DNA of 41,921 nt from DALYLB01 sp046154695 (lineage in GTDB: Bacteria; Acidobacteriota; Blastocatellia; RBC074). Location of the stretch: positions 1-41,921 of the forward strand of contig JBJXFI010000163.1 in the NCBI GenBank assembly GCA_046154695.1, given 5' to 3'. How positions within the stretch are numbered: the first letter of the stretch is position 1; the number at the start of each line of letters is the position of its first letter. Of the stretch, positions 13,999 to 23,593 are shown one piece after another. The translations under genes were made by a program, and so were the position numbers. The notes beneath the pieces are model-generated. The model made no database searches. It had not been told where the DNA came from and saw only the letters and a program-made list of their open reading frames with translations.

Positions 13999-16638
13999 TC
14001 AATGTAACACCGCATCAAGGGAGATTGCCGATCGCGCGCCGATCGTGCCTCTACGACGTAATTTCGTGCCCAGAAAAGTCCTCTCGCCAAGTTGCGAGGT
14101 CACACCCAATCGCGCCGGCGCGAAGCCCTTTGAGAGCTTCGTGTCGATTTGCAGCAAGGCGTGCGCGCCCAATTGCATTTCACCTTCGCTGGTCCTCAGG
14201 AAGCAGCGTGTGTGCGCGGGCTTTTCTCCCTCCACCAACCGTTGCAAAGCTCGCAACTGATCCTGACCTTCGAGCCGGGAAGTATCCGCGAGGATCGTGA
14301 AGTCGAAGGCATTGGCCTCCCAAGGCTTCTCCGGCGGCTCATCGTCTTCGATCAGCGCGAACTCCCCAATCCTAGATGATTCCTCAAGCACCAGCCTTCT
14401 GGTAAAACTCCTGCCGACGACGGTCGAGTCGCCGAGCGCCGACTGGGCGCCAAGCACCATCGGCGATTTCAACCGGTAATGCTCGATAACGGCCGTCTCG
14501 CCGCCGGCGAATAACTCGATCGTCTCTTGCAGGCCCCGCGCCGTGCCGCGAAGCTTGTATAACTGAAAAGCTTTTGTCAGGAACTCCCTGCGTTTTTCTT
14601 CCGGCCAGTTGTTATCGCGCAGCGCCGCCAGCCAGGTCCCCAGCCATTCAAGGAACTCGCCATTCACCGCCTCGGGGTCGAAATAACGCGCCATTCCGGC
14701 GATCTCCTGCTCGACCTCGAACGACATCGATTCGAAGATCGACATGAACCGTTCCAGAAAATCCCTTCCGGCTTCATCTTCCTGATAGACCGAAGGCAAG
14801 TAGCGCAGATACGAATTCCGCTGGAAAAATATGCGCGCTTGACCAACCCTGTAGGTGTTGAAGCCATCGCCGAAAAACTCGAATTTGAGCTGCAGGTAAC
14901 GCCCGACGCCATTGCGAAATAACGCATCTTGCACGGCGATCGAGTTGTGCGGCGCGCTCAATAAATGGACCCATCCATCGTTCGCTTCGATCTCTTCACG
15001 GCCGACCTTCCGATCCGAGGCATGGAAAAAAACATTGAGATTTGCCCTCTCGGTGGGCTGAAGCTCCAGCGCGAGGCGATGCCATTCGCACCTATCGATC
15101 GTGCTGTCAAAAACGCGGGAGAAGTAGCGTCCCTGTTTCTCGAAATTCCCCTCGCCCCCGAAAAGGATCACCTGGCCATCCGCGCCGCAACTGCCGTAAA
15201 GACGGCCCTTGCGGTCAGTAACGAGTTTGAAGCATCCGCCCGAATAACCGCCGAAACGCCCTATGTGCCTGCCGCCATCATCGAACTGGCTGATGCTTAA
15301 ATCGCCGCCTTCGCCTCGTTCCCCCACGTAAATGATCCTGTCGCCGCCGGCCGCCACGGCCGAAGGTTGCGTGAGGCGAGCGACGGCATGTTTCAAAATC
15401 ACCGCCTCGAACTTACAGGTTTGCTCCTCTCCAATCCTGGCTTTAAGCAGGGCTTTAAAACTCTCCTCAATATTCTCCTCGCCTATGATTCGTTTTTTTA
15501 TACTTCGCAACTTCACTAACACCTTCTCTGGAACGCCTTCCGATTTTAGATCCGTTAAAAATTGTTCGGTGATGATGAAACTTGCCCGATCGCTGCCGAC
15601 CGCCACGGCCGAAGGTTGCGTAAGACGAGTGACGGCGTGTTTCAAAATCACCGATCCGAACTTAACTGTTTGCTCCTCTCCAATCTTGGCTTTAAGCAGG
15701 GCTTTGAAACCCTCCTCAAAATTCTCCTCGCCTATGATTCGTTTTTTTATACTTCGCAACTTCACTAACACATTCTCTGGAACGCCTTCCGATTTTAGAT
15801 CCGTTAAAAATTGTTCGGTGACCATGAAACTTGGCCGAAATTTCACCGGCGTGCCCTGCCACTCGCCCTGGCGATTGAATTTCTCCACGGTCGATTTCAC
15901 GGAATCAACGACGTAAATGAAATCGGCGCCATCGATCGCCAAACTTTCCGGCTTTTTCAAAACACCGGTCCCGATAAACCGCAAAAATCCGCCGGACCTG
16001 TTGAACTGCTGAATACGGTTGTTGCCGTAATCGAGCACATACAGGTTCCCCTTGCTGTCGGTGACGACGTCTTTCGGGCTGTTAAACTCGCCTTCGCCTG
16101 CGCCGCTGACGGGCCGGTGGCGATGGCGTTTCCCCAATATCAGGCTGATCTGAAATCCCGGCAGGTAAAATGCCTGCACGCGATGGTTGAAGGAGTCGGC
16201 CACATACATCGTGGCCTTTGCGAACGCCAGGCCGCCCGAAAAGTCACCCCCCTCCGCGAACTTGAACTCGCCCTCTTCGCTGCCACAGCCAAAAAGCCCT
16301 CTCGCCTGCCATCGCCGCCGCAAATCGTCGTGGCACGTGAACCGTTTATGCCGGATGGCGCACCGATCGAAACATTCCAGCCGTTCAACGGTGCGGCTGC
16401 CGGAAAGGAACTTGTGGATTTGACAGTCCCGGGCATTGATGATGTACAGGTCTCCCTTCCTGTCGATCCCCAACCCGGTCGCATGGCCAATGTCGCCAAG
16501 CTGGTTGAGGTTTAGCATCGGCGTCAGCGAAAGACGCCCATCCCGGTCGAGAATGACCGAATCGCCGAACCCCTCGCGCCATTTGCGCGGCGTGTTGAGC
16601 ACGAAATATTTGAATTCTTCCGCGGTTCTGCAGCTCAT
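13999..16638 (-). CDS. NHL-repeat plus phage tail protein I-like baseplate protein
   Basis: A protein of 879 residues. NHL-type blades occupy roughly residues 20-265 (examples: DLYIINARDCQIHKF, NLYVLDYGNNRIQQF, FIYVVDSVKSTVEKF). Two tandem copies of an 83-residue helical module follow (about 269-434), then further blades, and a C-terminal domain from about residue 607 starting YLRYLPSVYQEDEAG and including FLEWLGTWLAALRDNNW and YKLRGTARGLQETIELFAGG. The last is the signature of the phage tail protein domain (TIGR02242, gpI-like) that links baseplate and fibres. A TTG at 16659 gives a longer frame, but the ATG at 16638 with AGGA 6 nt upstream is preferred. Confidence 0.85.
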   Translation of the reverse strand: MSCRTAEEFKYFVLNTPRKWREGFGDSVILDRDGRLSLTPMLNLNQLGDIGHATGLGIDRKGDLYIINARDCQIHKFLSGSRTVERLECFDRCAIRHKRFTCHDDLRRRWQARGLFGCGSEEGEFKFAEGGDFSGGLAFAKATMYVADSFNHRVQAFYLPGFQISLILGKRHRHRPVSGAGEGEFNSPKDVVTDSKGNLYVLDYGNNRIQQFNRSGGFLRFIGTGVLKKPESLAIDGADFIYVVDSVKSTVEKFNRQGEWQGTPVKFRPSFMVTEQFLTDLKSEGVPENVLVKLRSIKKRIIGEENFEEGFKALLKAKIGEEQTVKFGSVILKHAVTRLTQPSAVAVGSDRASFIITEQFLTDLKSEGVPEKVLVKLRSIKKRIIGEENIEESFKALLKARIGEEQTCKFEAVILKHAVARLTQPSAVAAGGDRIIYVGERGEGGDLSISQFDDGGRHIGRFGGYSGGCFKLVTDRKGRLYGSCGADGQVILFGGEGNFEKQGRYFSRVFDSTIDRCEWHRLALELQPTERANLNVFFHASDRKVGREEIEANDGWVHLLSAPHNSIAVQDALFRNGVGRYLQLKFEFFGDGFNTYRVGQARIFFQRNSYLRYLPSVYQEDEAGRDFLERFMSIFESMSFEVEQEIAGMARYFDPEAVNGEFLEWLGTWLAALRDNNWPEEKRREFLTKAFQLYKLRGTARGLQETIELFAGGETAVIEHYRLKSPMVLGAQSALGDSTVVGRSFTRRLVLEESSRIGEFALIEDDEPPEKPWEANAFDFTILADTSRLEGQDQLRALQRLVEGEKPAHTRCFLRTSEGEMQLGAHALLQIDTKLSKGFAPARLGVTSQLGERTFLGTKLRRRGTIGARSAISLDAVLH
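15336..15833 (-). repeat. 249-bp tandem duplication inside the NHL/tail protein gene
   Basis: Two head-to-tail copies with an offset of exactly 249 bp (83 codons) at about 15336-15584 and 15585-15833. They are nearly identical over long runs, for example the stretch encoding L-T-D-L-K-S-E-G-V-P-E and K-K-R-I-I-G-E-E-N, with scattered substitutions that keep the reading frame. Because both copies are in frame and inserted between propeller blades, this is a protein module duplication and not a mobile element. Confidence 0.9.
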
Positions 16639-16652
16639 ACGTGATCCTGAGT

Positions 16653-18644
16653 TCAGCAAATCGAAATTTCATGCTGGCCCGAATAAACCAGGCCGATTTT
16701 TCGCAGTGTGATCTGGTTCTTCTCGGCGCTGTCACAAGTTCTGCCCGACAGCGAGACGCTGTCGACGCAGGTCACGCCTCCGACGCTTTCGATCACCTGA
16801 TAGATTTCCGACTTGAAGACCGATCGTCCAAAGGGCCAGCCTGTCCCGTCCGGGCCGCCCGACAACGGATTGAGAAATTTGCTCAATGCCTCCCGGACTT
16901 CCACGCGAACCTTCTCGGCTTCCAGCTTGGGATCGATTCGGATCTTTGTGGTGACGCTCACTTCGACAAATTCCGGCGCGATGACGTGAAGGTTGCCCGT
17001 GATCAGCGACCTCGACTTGAGATGAGCGAAGACCGTCCTCAAGAACCCGCTACTCGGCGTGGGCGGCCAGTGCGTCGCGCCTGGTAAAATTTGGGGCACG
17101 ATGACGACTGTGACCGCTCCCGGAATGCCCAGGGCCGGCAGCCGCGGGTGGTACTGCGGCAATACCTGCGCGCGAGCCACACGCAGTCCCGGCGTGCGTA
17201 ACGCCAGCGTTTCGAAATCAGCCGAGGTAATCGCCCTCGTAACTCTCTTGAAATCTCCGCGCACACGGCTTTTGGCGTCGCTCAAACTTTCAGGCTCCAC
17301 GCCGCCGCTCGCCGGCCTGCGGTTTGTAACCTCAACGCCTTTGATCTGCTGGTCCAGAATTTCCTCGATCGCGCCGGCTCGCACATTGCCTTTTTCTCCG
17401 CCGCCGATGCGATACTTTGAAACCTTGATGTTTTCCTCTTCCTTGTCGGCGGGTTTGGCGGCGGGCGGGATCCGACCGTGAATCCCATCGCCGAACTGAA
17501 TGAGGCCTTCCTGCAACGCGATGGTAAAATGGCGCGCTTCCGGCCCTGACGCGTCGAAATCAGCTACCTCATGCCACATGTGCCATTTGCCATCTTCTTC
17601 CAATATGGCAAGCCCGAGCGTGTTCCGTAATACCGGCTTATGCCGAAGGCGGATGGTCTGAAACGGCAGGCCGTTGCTCGCGGCGCTTTCATCAACATCC
17701 TTATCTTTACCAGGGCGAATGGTCCTGCCGTGCGTGGCTGAAACCGTATTCGCCAAAACCGTATCGATGCGCGGCGGAATTTCGTATCCGGGCTTTTTGA
17801 CGGTGGCGCGCAGCCAGTACAGGGGCGCGCCGGAAACCGATCGAATGTTTTTTCCCGTTTCGCCGATGCCGGCTTTCGCGATGTCCTCCGGGCCTGTGAA
17901 ACCAAGACGTCCGGTCCTCGTTAAACCAACCGTGTCGTCACTCACTTGCAACGGCTTCCAGTGATTCTGGTTACTCCAGTAATGCCATTCCAGTTCCGCT
18001 GACGGCGCGACTGCCGGCCGGTTATCCGTGCGTCCATGTTCATTCCCGACCGGCAGATCGGCATCGAAGATATTCACGGTTAATTTGAGCTTTTCGGATG
18101 GGAACGCCCCCACCGCGTCAATGCCGAGATGGAGCGCATCGCCCTGGCCCGGCTCCGCGCCGAAAGCAAAATAAAAGACATTGACCGTGTCGTTCGACGC
18201 CGTGTTATCGGCCCATTGGCCGCCGGAGTACGTCAGGACCTGGCCGAGAGTAATCGGATGCGCCATCGCGTCCTCATCGGTCTCGAAGATGATGCGTTCG
18301 GCGGTCAGCGGATCGGAGGCGGCGATCCGCGTGCCGGCAGGAACGGGAACGGAGTGCGCGTTCGCCGGCGAAACCCTGAATGTCACATCGGCCCTGGCCG
18401 GTTTCGCCGGCGCGGGCGTTTCACCCAGAAGCTTGAGAAATTTCAGGAAGTTTTCGTCGGTGACGCGGTTGAGAAAATAGATCTGCATCTCGGCGAGCCA
18501 GGCGAATAAATCGATGAACGTAATTCCCGGGTCGCTGAGATTGTGCTCGGTCCAATCCGGAGCATAGCGCGGAATCAAGGCCCGCGCCTCTTCGAATAAC
18601 TTGGTAAAAGTCTTGTCGTCTAAATTTGGGATTGGTAGCGGCAT
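16653..18644 (-). CDS. Baseplate J-like protein (shorter paralogue), wedge component
   Basis: A 663-residue protein of the gpJ/TIGR02243 baseplate assembly type, corresponding to Afp11/Afp12. N-terminal F-T-K-L-F-E-E-A-R-A-L-I-P-R-Y-A-P-D-W and D-P-G-I-T-F-I-D-L-F-A-W-L are family hallmarks. Later H-F-T-I-A-L-Q-E-G-L-I-Q-F-G-D-G-I-H-G and S-G-G-P-D-G-T-G-W-P-F-G-R are the usual central and C-terminal motifs. It is homologous to the 1186-residue neighbour upstream. Its stop overlaps the potential TTG start of the next gene. The start has GGAGCG in front. It forms part of the hexagonal baseplate that triggers sheath contraction. Confidence 0.92.
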   Translation of the reverse strand: MPLPIPNLDDKTFTKLFEEARALIPRYAPDWTEHNLSDPGITFIDLFAWLAEMQIYFLNRVTDENFLKFLKLLGETPAPAKPARADVTFRVSPANAHSVPVPAGTRIAASDPLTAERIIFETDEDAMAHPITLGQVLTYSGGQWADNTASNDTVNVFYFAFGAEPGQGDALHLGIDAVGAFPSEKLKLTVNIFDADLPVGNEHGRTDNRPAVAPSAELEWHYWSNQNHWKPLQVSDDTVGLTRTGRLGFTGPEDIAKAGIGETGKNIRSVSGAPLYWLRATVKKPGYEIPPRIDTVLANTVSATHGRTIRPGKDKDVDESAASNGLPFQTIRLRHKPVLRNTLGLAILEEDGKWHMWHEVADFDASGPEARHFTIALQEGLIQFGDGIHGRIPPAAKPADKEEENIKVSKYRIGGGEKGNVRAGAIEEILDQQIKGVEVTNRRPASGGVEPESLSDAKSRVRGDFKRVTRAITSADFETLALRTPGLRVARAQVLPQYHPRLPALGIPGAVTVVIVPQILPGATHWPPTPSSGFLRTVFAHLKSRSLITGNLHVIAPEFVEVSVTTKIRIDPKLEAEKVRVEVREALSKFLNPLSGGPDGTGWPFGRSVFKSEIYQVIESVGGVTCVDSVSLSGRTCDSAEKNQITLRKIGLVYSGQHEISIC

Positions 18645-18661
18645 TTAACGACGCTCCTCGA

Positions 18662-21600
18662 CTACGCCTTTGTTTCTTTCTCTTCACACGCGACCAACTT
18701 GATCTCCTGCCGTTCAGCGCACTCTGTTTTGAAGGCCTTGCACGGATCGAAGCCATCCCGCGCGCCGCCCAGAGTGATGCTGATCTCGTGCTCGCCGGAA
18801 AACGGCAGCGAGTACTTGTCGAGCCGGACATTGCCTTCATAAGGTTTGCCATTCACCCGCAAAACGATCTTCTCGACGTGATCCACATCTTCAATGCTTT
18901 CGATGAGGGCGAAAATGTCGGAAAGGCAGATCTCCCGCCCGAACTCCCAGCCGGTTCCGTGCGGCCCGCCCGTCAGCGGGTGAATGTATTTTTTCAGCTT
19001 CCCGCTGACGGCGGTTTCAACCGCCGCCGCCTTATCCAGGCTCGCGGGGACGACCGAAGCTTCGACGATCACTTCGGAGTAATCAGGTCCGGTAACGTGT
19101 ATGTGCCCCGGCCCAGCCACGGCGTTGGCGCTTAGCTTCTCCAGCCCTTCCGTAACGACCTTGAGCAGTAACCGGGAGGGTTGCGGCTTCGCTCCGTCAC
19201 TATCCGGCACGATCATCACCGTCACCCAACCCGGCGCCACGTCTCTGTTTCCATCGATATTGGGCAGGCATTTCGCCCGCGCGACCTTTCGCGAGACGCT
19301 TTTTGCCAGCGACTCGAAATCCTCCGGCGTCACGGCGCGGCCCCGGTTTTTCAGGCGCAGCGGCGCGCTGGCGAGCACGCTCTCGAGCGTTTCCGTCTCG
19401 GATCCGCCGTCTGCGGCGAGAGGGTTCGTCACGGCATTGACGAACGGCACGGCGCTTTTCAGGCCCGATATCGCATTGACCGGCACGTTGCCGTTTTTGC
19501 CACCGCCAAAGGTATAACTGACAATGATGTTATCCGCGCCCACGGGCGGAACCAGTCCCCGCTTCCCATCGCCGAACTTTATTTTTCCCAGGCGCCGGTC
19601 GATTGTGTAGTGGCGGCTTTTGGCGCCGGACTCATCGAAATCCTCCACCTCATGCCACGTCACCAGCGTTTCCACCGTCTCGCCGAACTCGTTTTTCTTA
19701 TCCGTTATCGCATCCTTGCCTTCTTCCTTGCGGATGGCCTGCTGCTCTTCCTCGTCCGGCGGAAACAACTCCCTGACGAAAACCCGCTGCGAAATAACGA
19801 GCGGATGCTGCAAGGTGAATTCCTGATTGCCCGTGCCGTCGCTCGAACCGGCAAGCTCGTTACTCGCGACGTCGGCTTGCAGCGCGTATGTCGTGTTGGG
19901 ATGGATGCTCTTGATTCGCGGAGGCTTGGGATGGCTGCCTTCGACGACGCTCGCTTTCAGCCAGAACTGCTCTTTTCCGAATAACTTCCTGCGTGCGAAA
20001 TTCCTGCCGGTAACGAACTTTAGCAGACCAATTCGGGTCAGGTTCTCGGTCTCATCGACGACGTTGAGCTGAGCCCAATCAACCCCATCCCAATAGAACC
20101 ACGGCATCTTCAATCGTTCGTCCTGATCCAAAAATTGCTCGTCGACATCAAACAAGATCTTCAGCGGCCCGCCGGTCAGGGCTTTGTCGAATCCGAGGAA
20201 AAGGCTTGGAAACTGCTCCGGCAAAATCGCGAACGGCGCGAACACCCTGCTTTCGTCAATGGAATCCAGGGTGTGATCCTCCAAATTCAGGTTATTGAGC
20301 GCCAGGCATTTTTGCGGCTCTTCCTTGACGGTTTTGTACTCGATTTTCAGGTCGCTGATGATGGGGAAGTAGATATGGCCTTTTTTGATGTCCACTTCCG
20401 CGCCGCCATTGGGTTTTGGTTCAATCAGGATTTCCCTGCCGTAATCGCCGTCGATGATGCGGGCCCGAATCCAGAACTTTTCCTCGCCATTGGCCTCGAC
20501 CTTCTCAATATCATCCGGGCAGGTAAAAGAAATCGTTCCGCTGCCGTCCTTTAAGAATCTGTTCGTTGTGTCGGTAACCCTGATGCCGCGCCAGCTTTTA
20601 CCGTTCCAGTATTCCCAGGAGAGTACAGGGGTTAGCTTCTTGATCTCAGCCTGAAGGTCTTTCGGACGCGTGTCAGGCTTGCGCAACTCAGAGTCGATCT
20701 TGAGCGTGACTTCCGCCCCTTTTTTCGAAAAGGCCTCGTCGCTGGCGATGTAAAAGGCGTCGAAAACCTGCGGCAGCTCGCCGAATGGCTTGATTTTGGG
20801 AGTAACTCTGATGACATCGCCTTTAATATAAAACGGTTTTGAGGCTGCATTGCCTTTTCTCTTGATCGTCAAGACGGTCTTATTAGGAGGAACTTCGGGA
20901 GAAATGCCGGTCAGGTCCGCATCCTCTTTTTGCCCTCGATGAAATAAGGCCGCCTTGCTGTTTGCGCTCACTTCAACGCCCTCGAGGGACTTCACCCTGA
21001 CTGAGGTTCCGTCAGGTCGAAGGGCTGTGTGTAAAAACACTGTCGAGGTCGTATCGTAGCGAAAGCGCAGGACCTCATTGAGCGTAATGTCGCCGTTATC
21101 GATCGTCACGATTTCCCGAATTTCCACGCCGTCGAATGTGTTATCGAGCAGGAGGAAGTCGCCGGCAATCAATGCGCCGTCGGGGTTTTGCAGATGGATT
21201 ATTTTCCTGTTTAGAGGGTCGGGCGAGTCCTGGGCAAATTTCAAATTCGCGCTCATTGCCTCCATGCTAATCCTGATTTCTTCCAGGTTCAGCGGGATGT
21301 CATTACTAAAGGCCAGATCCGGCGCGAAGGCTTCGATGGGGTTGATGCCGATGCGGACGTTGTTGATTACCGGGAGCCGGATGGAAGCGACCCGCGGCAG
21401 TCCATTCACGATCCGGCAGCGAATCCAGCGGTTTTTAACGCCGCCGATTTCGGTCTCGGCGATTTCGCCCGTATTCCCTTTTGTCAGCTCCATGACGCCG
21501 CTTTTCGTCAGCAACCTGGTTCCGTCCTGTTCGTCGAACTCGCCCGTGTCGCGGTCGCGGTCGAAGCGGGTAATAATCGTCCAGCGGTCGCCGTCATAGT

Positions 21601-22222
21601 ATTCCCATAACATCGTCAGGTTGCTGCCATCGCTGGCAAGCTCGGCCAGAATGAACTCGACTTCTATCTTCGTGGGTTTTTTCTGGTTGAACAGATCCGC
21701 ATGGCCCAGGTACAGGCTATGCTCCTGTTTGTTCTCGCCATCGAAAACAGTAAATGGTATTGGCTCCTTATCGCTTTGCTTGTGTTCGTGGATGCTGTCC
21801 CGGGAAGCATCGTAGCTATATACCTGTTGCAGGATGGCCGGAGTAACAAGCAGGTCTTGTTGTGTCTGGAAGATGGCTTCGCCGCCGGCGGCCTGCCCGG
21901 AAAGCAGGGTTCCCCGCGGGACAAGCACGTGCTCGGTTGTGCCATTGGCGAGCGTAAAAGTAACGCCCGCCTGGGCGGGTTGCGCCGGGAGCAGCTTAAA
22001 CCCCATCATATCCAAAAACGCCACGAAGTTTTTGTCCGGCGTCCGGTTGAGGCGGCCGAGAACCTGCTCCTGAAGATGAAGATAGATGTTCAACAACGCC
22101 TGGCCCGGTTCCCCCTGCCGCCCGGCGATCCATTCCGGGGCATAGAACGGCGCCAGCGATTGCGCCTGCCGGAGCAGCGCCTGGAAACCTCGCGCATCGA
22201 TTTTTGGCGTGATGAGATTCAT
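18662..22222 (-). CDS. Baseplate J-like protein (large paralogue), wedge component
   Basis: A 1186-residue gpJ/TIGR02243-type protein. The N-terminus (F-Q-A-L-L-R-Q-A-Q-S-L-A-P-F-Y-A-P-E-W) and C-terminus (T-G-G-P-H-G-T-G-W-E-F-G-R) match the 663-residue neighbour, and the central H-Y-T-I-D-R-R-L-G-K-I-K-F-G-D-G and Y-T-F-G-G-G-K-N-G-N-V-P motifs are intact. About 500 extra residues lie between the N-terminal and central parts and contain repeated sandwich-like segments with W-x-Y-W-(N/D)-G-x-x-W. The two-paralogue layout matches Afp11 and Afp12 in other eCIS. The start overlaps the gp25-like gene by ATGA. Confidence 0.92.
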   Translation of the reverse strand: MNLITPKIDARGFQALLRQAQSLAPFYAPEWIAGRQGEPGQALLNIYLHLQEQVLGRLNRTPDKNFVAFLDMMGFKLLPAQPAQAGVTFTLANGTTEHVLVPRGTLLSGQAAGGEAIFQTQQDLLVTPAILQQVYSYDASRDSIHEHKQSDKEPIPFTVFDGENKQEHSLYLGHADLFNQKKPTKIEVEFILAELASDGSNLTMLWEYYDGDRWTIITRFDRDRDTGEFDEQDGTRLLTKSGVMELTKGNTGEIAETEIGGVKNRWIRCRIVNGLPRVASIRLPVINNVRIGINPIEAFAPDLAFSNDIPLNLEEIRISMEAMSANLKFAQDSPDPLNRKIIHLQNPDGALIAGDFLLLDNTFDGVEIREIVTIDNGDITLNEVLRFRYDTTSTVFLHTALRPDGTSVRVKSLEGVEVSANSKAALFHRGQKEDADLTGISPEVPPNKTVLTIKRKGNAASKPFYIKGDVIRVTPKIKPFGELPQVFDAFYIASDEAFSKKGAEVTLKIDSELRKPDTRPKDLQAEIKKLTPVLSWEYWNGKSWRGIRVTDTTNRFLKDGSGTISFTCPDDIEKVEANGEEKFWIRARIIDGDYGREILIEPKPNGGAEVDIKKGHIYFPIISDLKIEYKTVKEEPQKCLALNNLNLEDHTLDSIDESRVFAPFAILPEQFPSLFLGFDKALTGGPLKILFDVDEQFLDQDERLKMPWFYWDGVDWAQLNVVDETENLTRIGLLKFVTGRNFARRKLFGKEQFWLKASVVEGSHPKPPRIKSIHPNTTYALQADVASNELAGSSDGTGNQEFTLQHPLVISQRVFVRELFPPDEEEQQAIRKEEGKDAITDKKNEFGETVETLVTWHEVEDFDESGAKSRHYTIDRRLGKIKFGDGKRGLVPPVGADNIIVSYTFGGGKNGNVPVNAISGLKSAVPFVNAVTNPLAADGGSETETLESVLASAPLRLKNRGRAVTPEDFESLAKSVSRKVARAKCLPNIDGNRDVAPGWVTVMIVPDSDGAKPQPSRLLLKVVTEGLEKLSANAVAGPGHIHVTGPDYSEVIVEASVVPASLDKAAAVETAVSGKLKKYIHPLTGGPHGTGWEFGREICLSDIFALIESIEDVDHVEKIVLRVNGKPYEGNVRLDKYSLPFSGEHEISITLGGARDGFDPCKAFKTECAERQEIKLVACEEKETKA

Positions 22223-22617
22223 GACCGCGCCACACTGACGTAAAACGGAAATACCAGATTAAATTGGGTGTTAGTCGCGCGCACTCGATAGTCGATGTCG
22301 ATGAGTAACTTGCCGATCTCGCCGCGATCGGGTTCCACCTTCACCGATAACAGCTCGATGCGCGGCTCCCATTCGATCAGCGCATCCTGGATCGATGCCT
22401 GGATGGTGCCGACATTCGTCACGCTCATGGTTTCGAAGACGTGGTCGTGCAGCCCAGCTCCGAATTCCGGGCGCATGACCCGCTCTCCTTTCGAGGTCAG
22501 CAGAATGATGCGTATCGCCTCCCGTATGTCCTCCTCGAATTGCGAAAACAGAATCATGCCGGAGCCATCGGCCTTGACTGGGAATTTCCAACCTCTGCCA
22601 AGAAAGTCTTTTGCCAT
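22219..22617 (-). CDS. gp25-like baseplate wedge protein (Afp9 type)
   Basis: A 132-residue protein of the gp25/GPW family. The key stretch is S-K-G-E-R-V-M-R-P-E-F-G-A-G-L-H-D-H-V-F, the family's usual core motif, preceded by an N-terminal region with F-E-E-D-I-R-E-A-I-R-I-I-L and followed by W-E-P-R-I-E-L. The length fits the family. In contractile tails this protein sits at the sheath-baseplate junction and nucleates sheath assembly. It lies 6 nt after the PAAR gene's stop and overlaps the large gpJ-like gene by 4 nt, so it is translationally coupled. Confidence 0.95.
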   Translation of the reverse strand: MAKDFLGRGWKFPVKADGSGMILFSQFEEDIREAIRIILLTSKGERVMRPEFGAGLHDHVFETMSVTNVGTIQASIQDALIEWEPRIELLSVKVEPDRGEIGKLLIDIDYRVRATNTQFNLVFPFYVSVARS

Positions 22618-22623
22618 TTGCTC

Positions 22624-22920
22624 TCATCCTCCGATCATCACGGTCGGCTCTCCTAGGGCGATGGCGTTCGGCGGGCCGACCTCGACCACCTGATCTCCCT
22701 GCCGCGCGGCCGGCAGGTTGTTGATCAGCACCGTCACGCTGCCGATCGCCACCACGCCGCCGACGTGCGGCACCAGGCCCGTCACCAACGGGCAGGCGTG
22801 AAAATCGGCCACCGCCCGCCAGGCCGGTTTGCCGCCGATCAGCACATTCACGCTGCCCACGCCCGGAGCGAGCGGCGTTCCGTGGCTCGTCAAATCGCCC
22901 AGTCTGGCCGCCATCGGCAT
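22624..22920 (-). CDS. PAAR-domain spike tip protein (Afp10 type)
   Basis: A 98-residue PAAR-type protein. It shows A-A-R-L-G-D-L-T-S-H-G at the N-terminus, G-S-V-N-V-L-I-G-G-K-P-A-W-R and a second repeat V-A-I-G-S-V-T-V-L-I-N-N-L-P-A-A-R-Q-G-D, which together form the small cone that caps the spike. His and Cys residues (H13, H40, C42, H51 region) fit the metal site of the cone. The ATG at 22920 is followed by a second ATG two codons in. It lies between spike and gp25-like genes, the standard eCIS order. Confidence 0.93.
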   Translation of the reverse strand: MPMAARLGDLTSHGTPLAPGVGSVNVLIGGKPAWRAVADFHACPLVTGLVPHVGGVVAIGSVTVLINNLPAARQGDQVVEVGPPNAIALGEPTVMIGG

Positions 22921-22933
22921 GCTTCAACTCCCT

Positions 22934-23593
22934 TCAGTTGATTTTCACGAGCGCTCCCTTGATCTCCAAAATCGCGCCGGCCTCGATCTTCATCATTCCG
23001 CTCGCCTTGATCTCGATCATTGTCGACTCGATGGTGAGCTTCAGGTCGCTCTTGATCGCGATCGATTTCTGGTTCGAATCGATCACGATGCTGTTACCGC
23101 CGGTCTTGTCCACAACGCTGATCTTCTCACCGCCGGCCGAATCATCCAGCGTAATAACGTGGTTTTTCTTCGTATGAATGACGACCTTGCCTGCCTGGTC
23201 GTTATCGTTAAAAACAAACTCGTGGCCACTGCGCGAAGTGATCGCGCGCACGTCGTTCTTGCCGTCGCCGTTGTCATAATGCGGCGTATCCTTGCCGTTC
23301 CATAGCATCCCGATGACGTAAGGGAACCGGACGTCGCCGTGCTCGAATACCACCAGCACCTCGTCATCGACCTCCGGCAGATAAAAACTGCCCCGGTCCT
23401 TGCCGGCCATCAATGTCGCCATGCGCGCCCAATGGCTATCTTCCGAATCCGACAACCAGGGGAATTTCACTTTTACCCGTCCGAGCTTCTCGGGGTCCTG
23501 GTTATTGGTCACGATGCCCACGACCACGCCGTAAATTTTGCCGGCGCCGGCATATGTATCCGCATGGCCATTGAGCAGCTCGAGTAAATTCAT
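22934..23593 (-). CDS. Spike protein, gpV / VgrG C-terminal type (Afp8 C-terminal half)
   Basis: A 219-residue protein with an OB-fold domain (I-V-T-N-N-Q-D-P-E-K-L-G-R-V-K-V-K-F-P-W, residues about 28-47) and E-V-D-D-E-V-L-V-V-F-E-H-G-D further on, as in gp5/VgrG spikes. The last roughly 80 residues alternate V/I/S/K (for example KSIAIKSDLKLTIESTMIEI), the pattern of the triple-stranded beta-helix needle. In Afp and PVC the hub and spike are one polypeptide. Here they are split and coupled by an ATGA overlap with the preceding hub gene. Confidence 0.93.
   Translation of the reverse strand: MNLLELLNGHADTYAGAGKIYGVVVGIVTNNQDPEKLGRVKVKFPWLSDSEDSHWARMATLMAGKDRGSFYLPEVDDEVLVVFEHGDVRFPYVIGMLWNGKDTPHYDNGDGKNDVRAITSRSGHEFVFNDNDQAGKVVIHTKKNHVITLDDSAGGEKISVVDKTGGNSIVIDSNQKSIAIKSDLKLTIESTMIEIKASGMMKIEAGAILEIKGALVKIN

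Noticed and set aside
15336..15833. The 249-bp tandem repeat as an assembly error
   Set aside because: The copies differ by many substitutions that keep the reading frame, and a third relative exists in another gene, so a real duplication is more likely.
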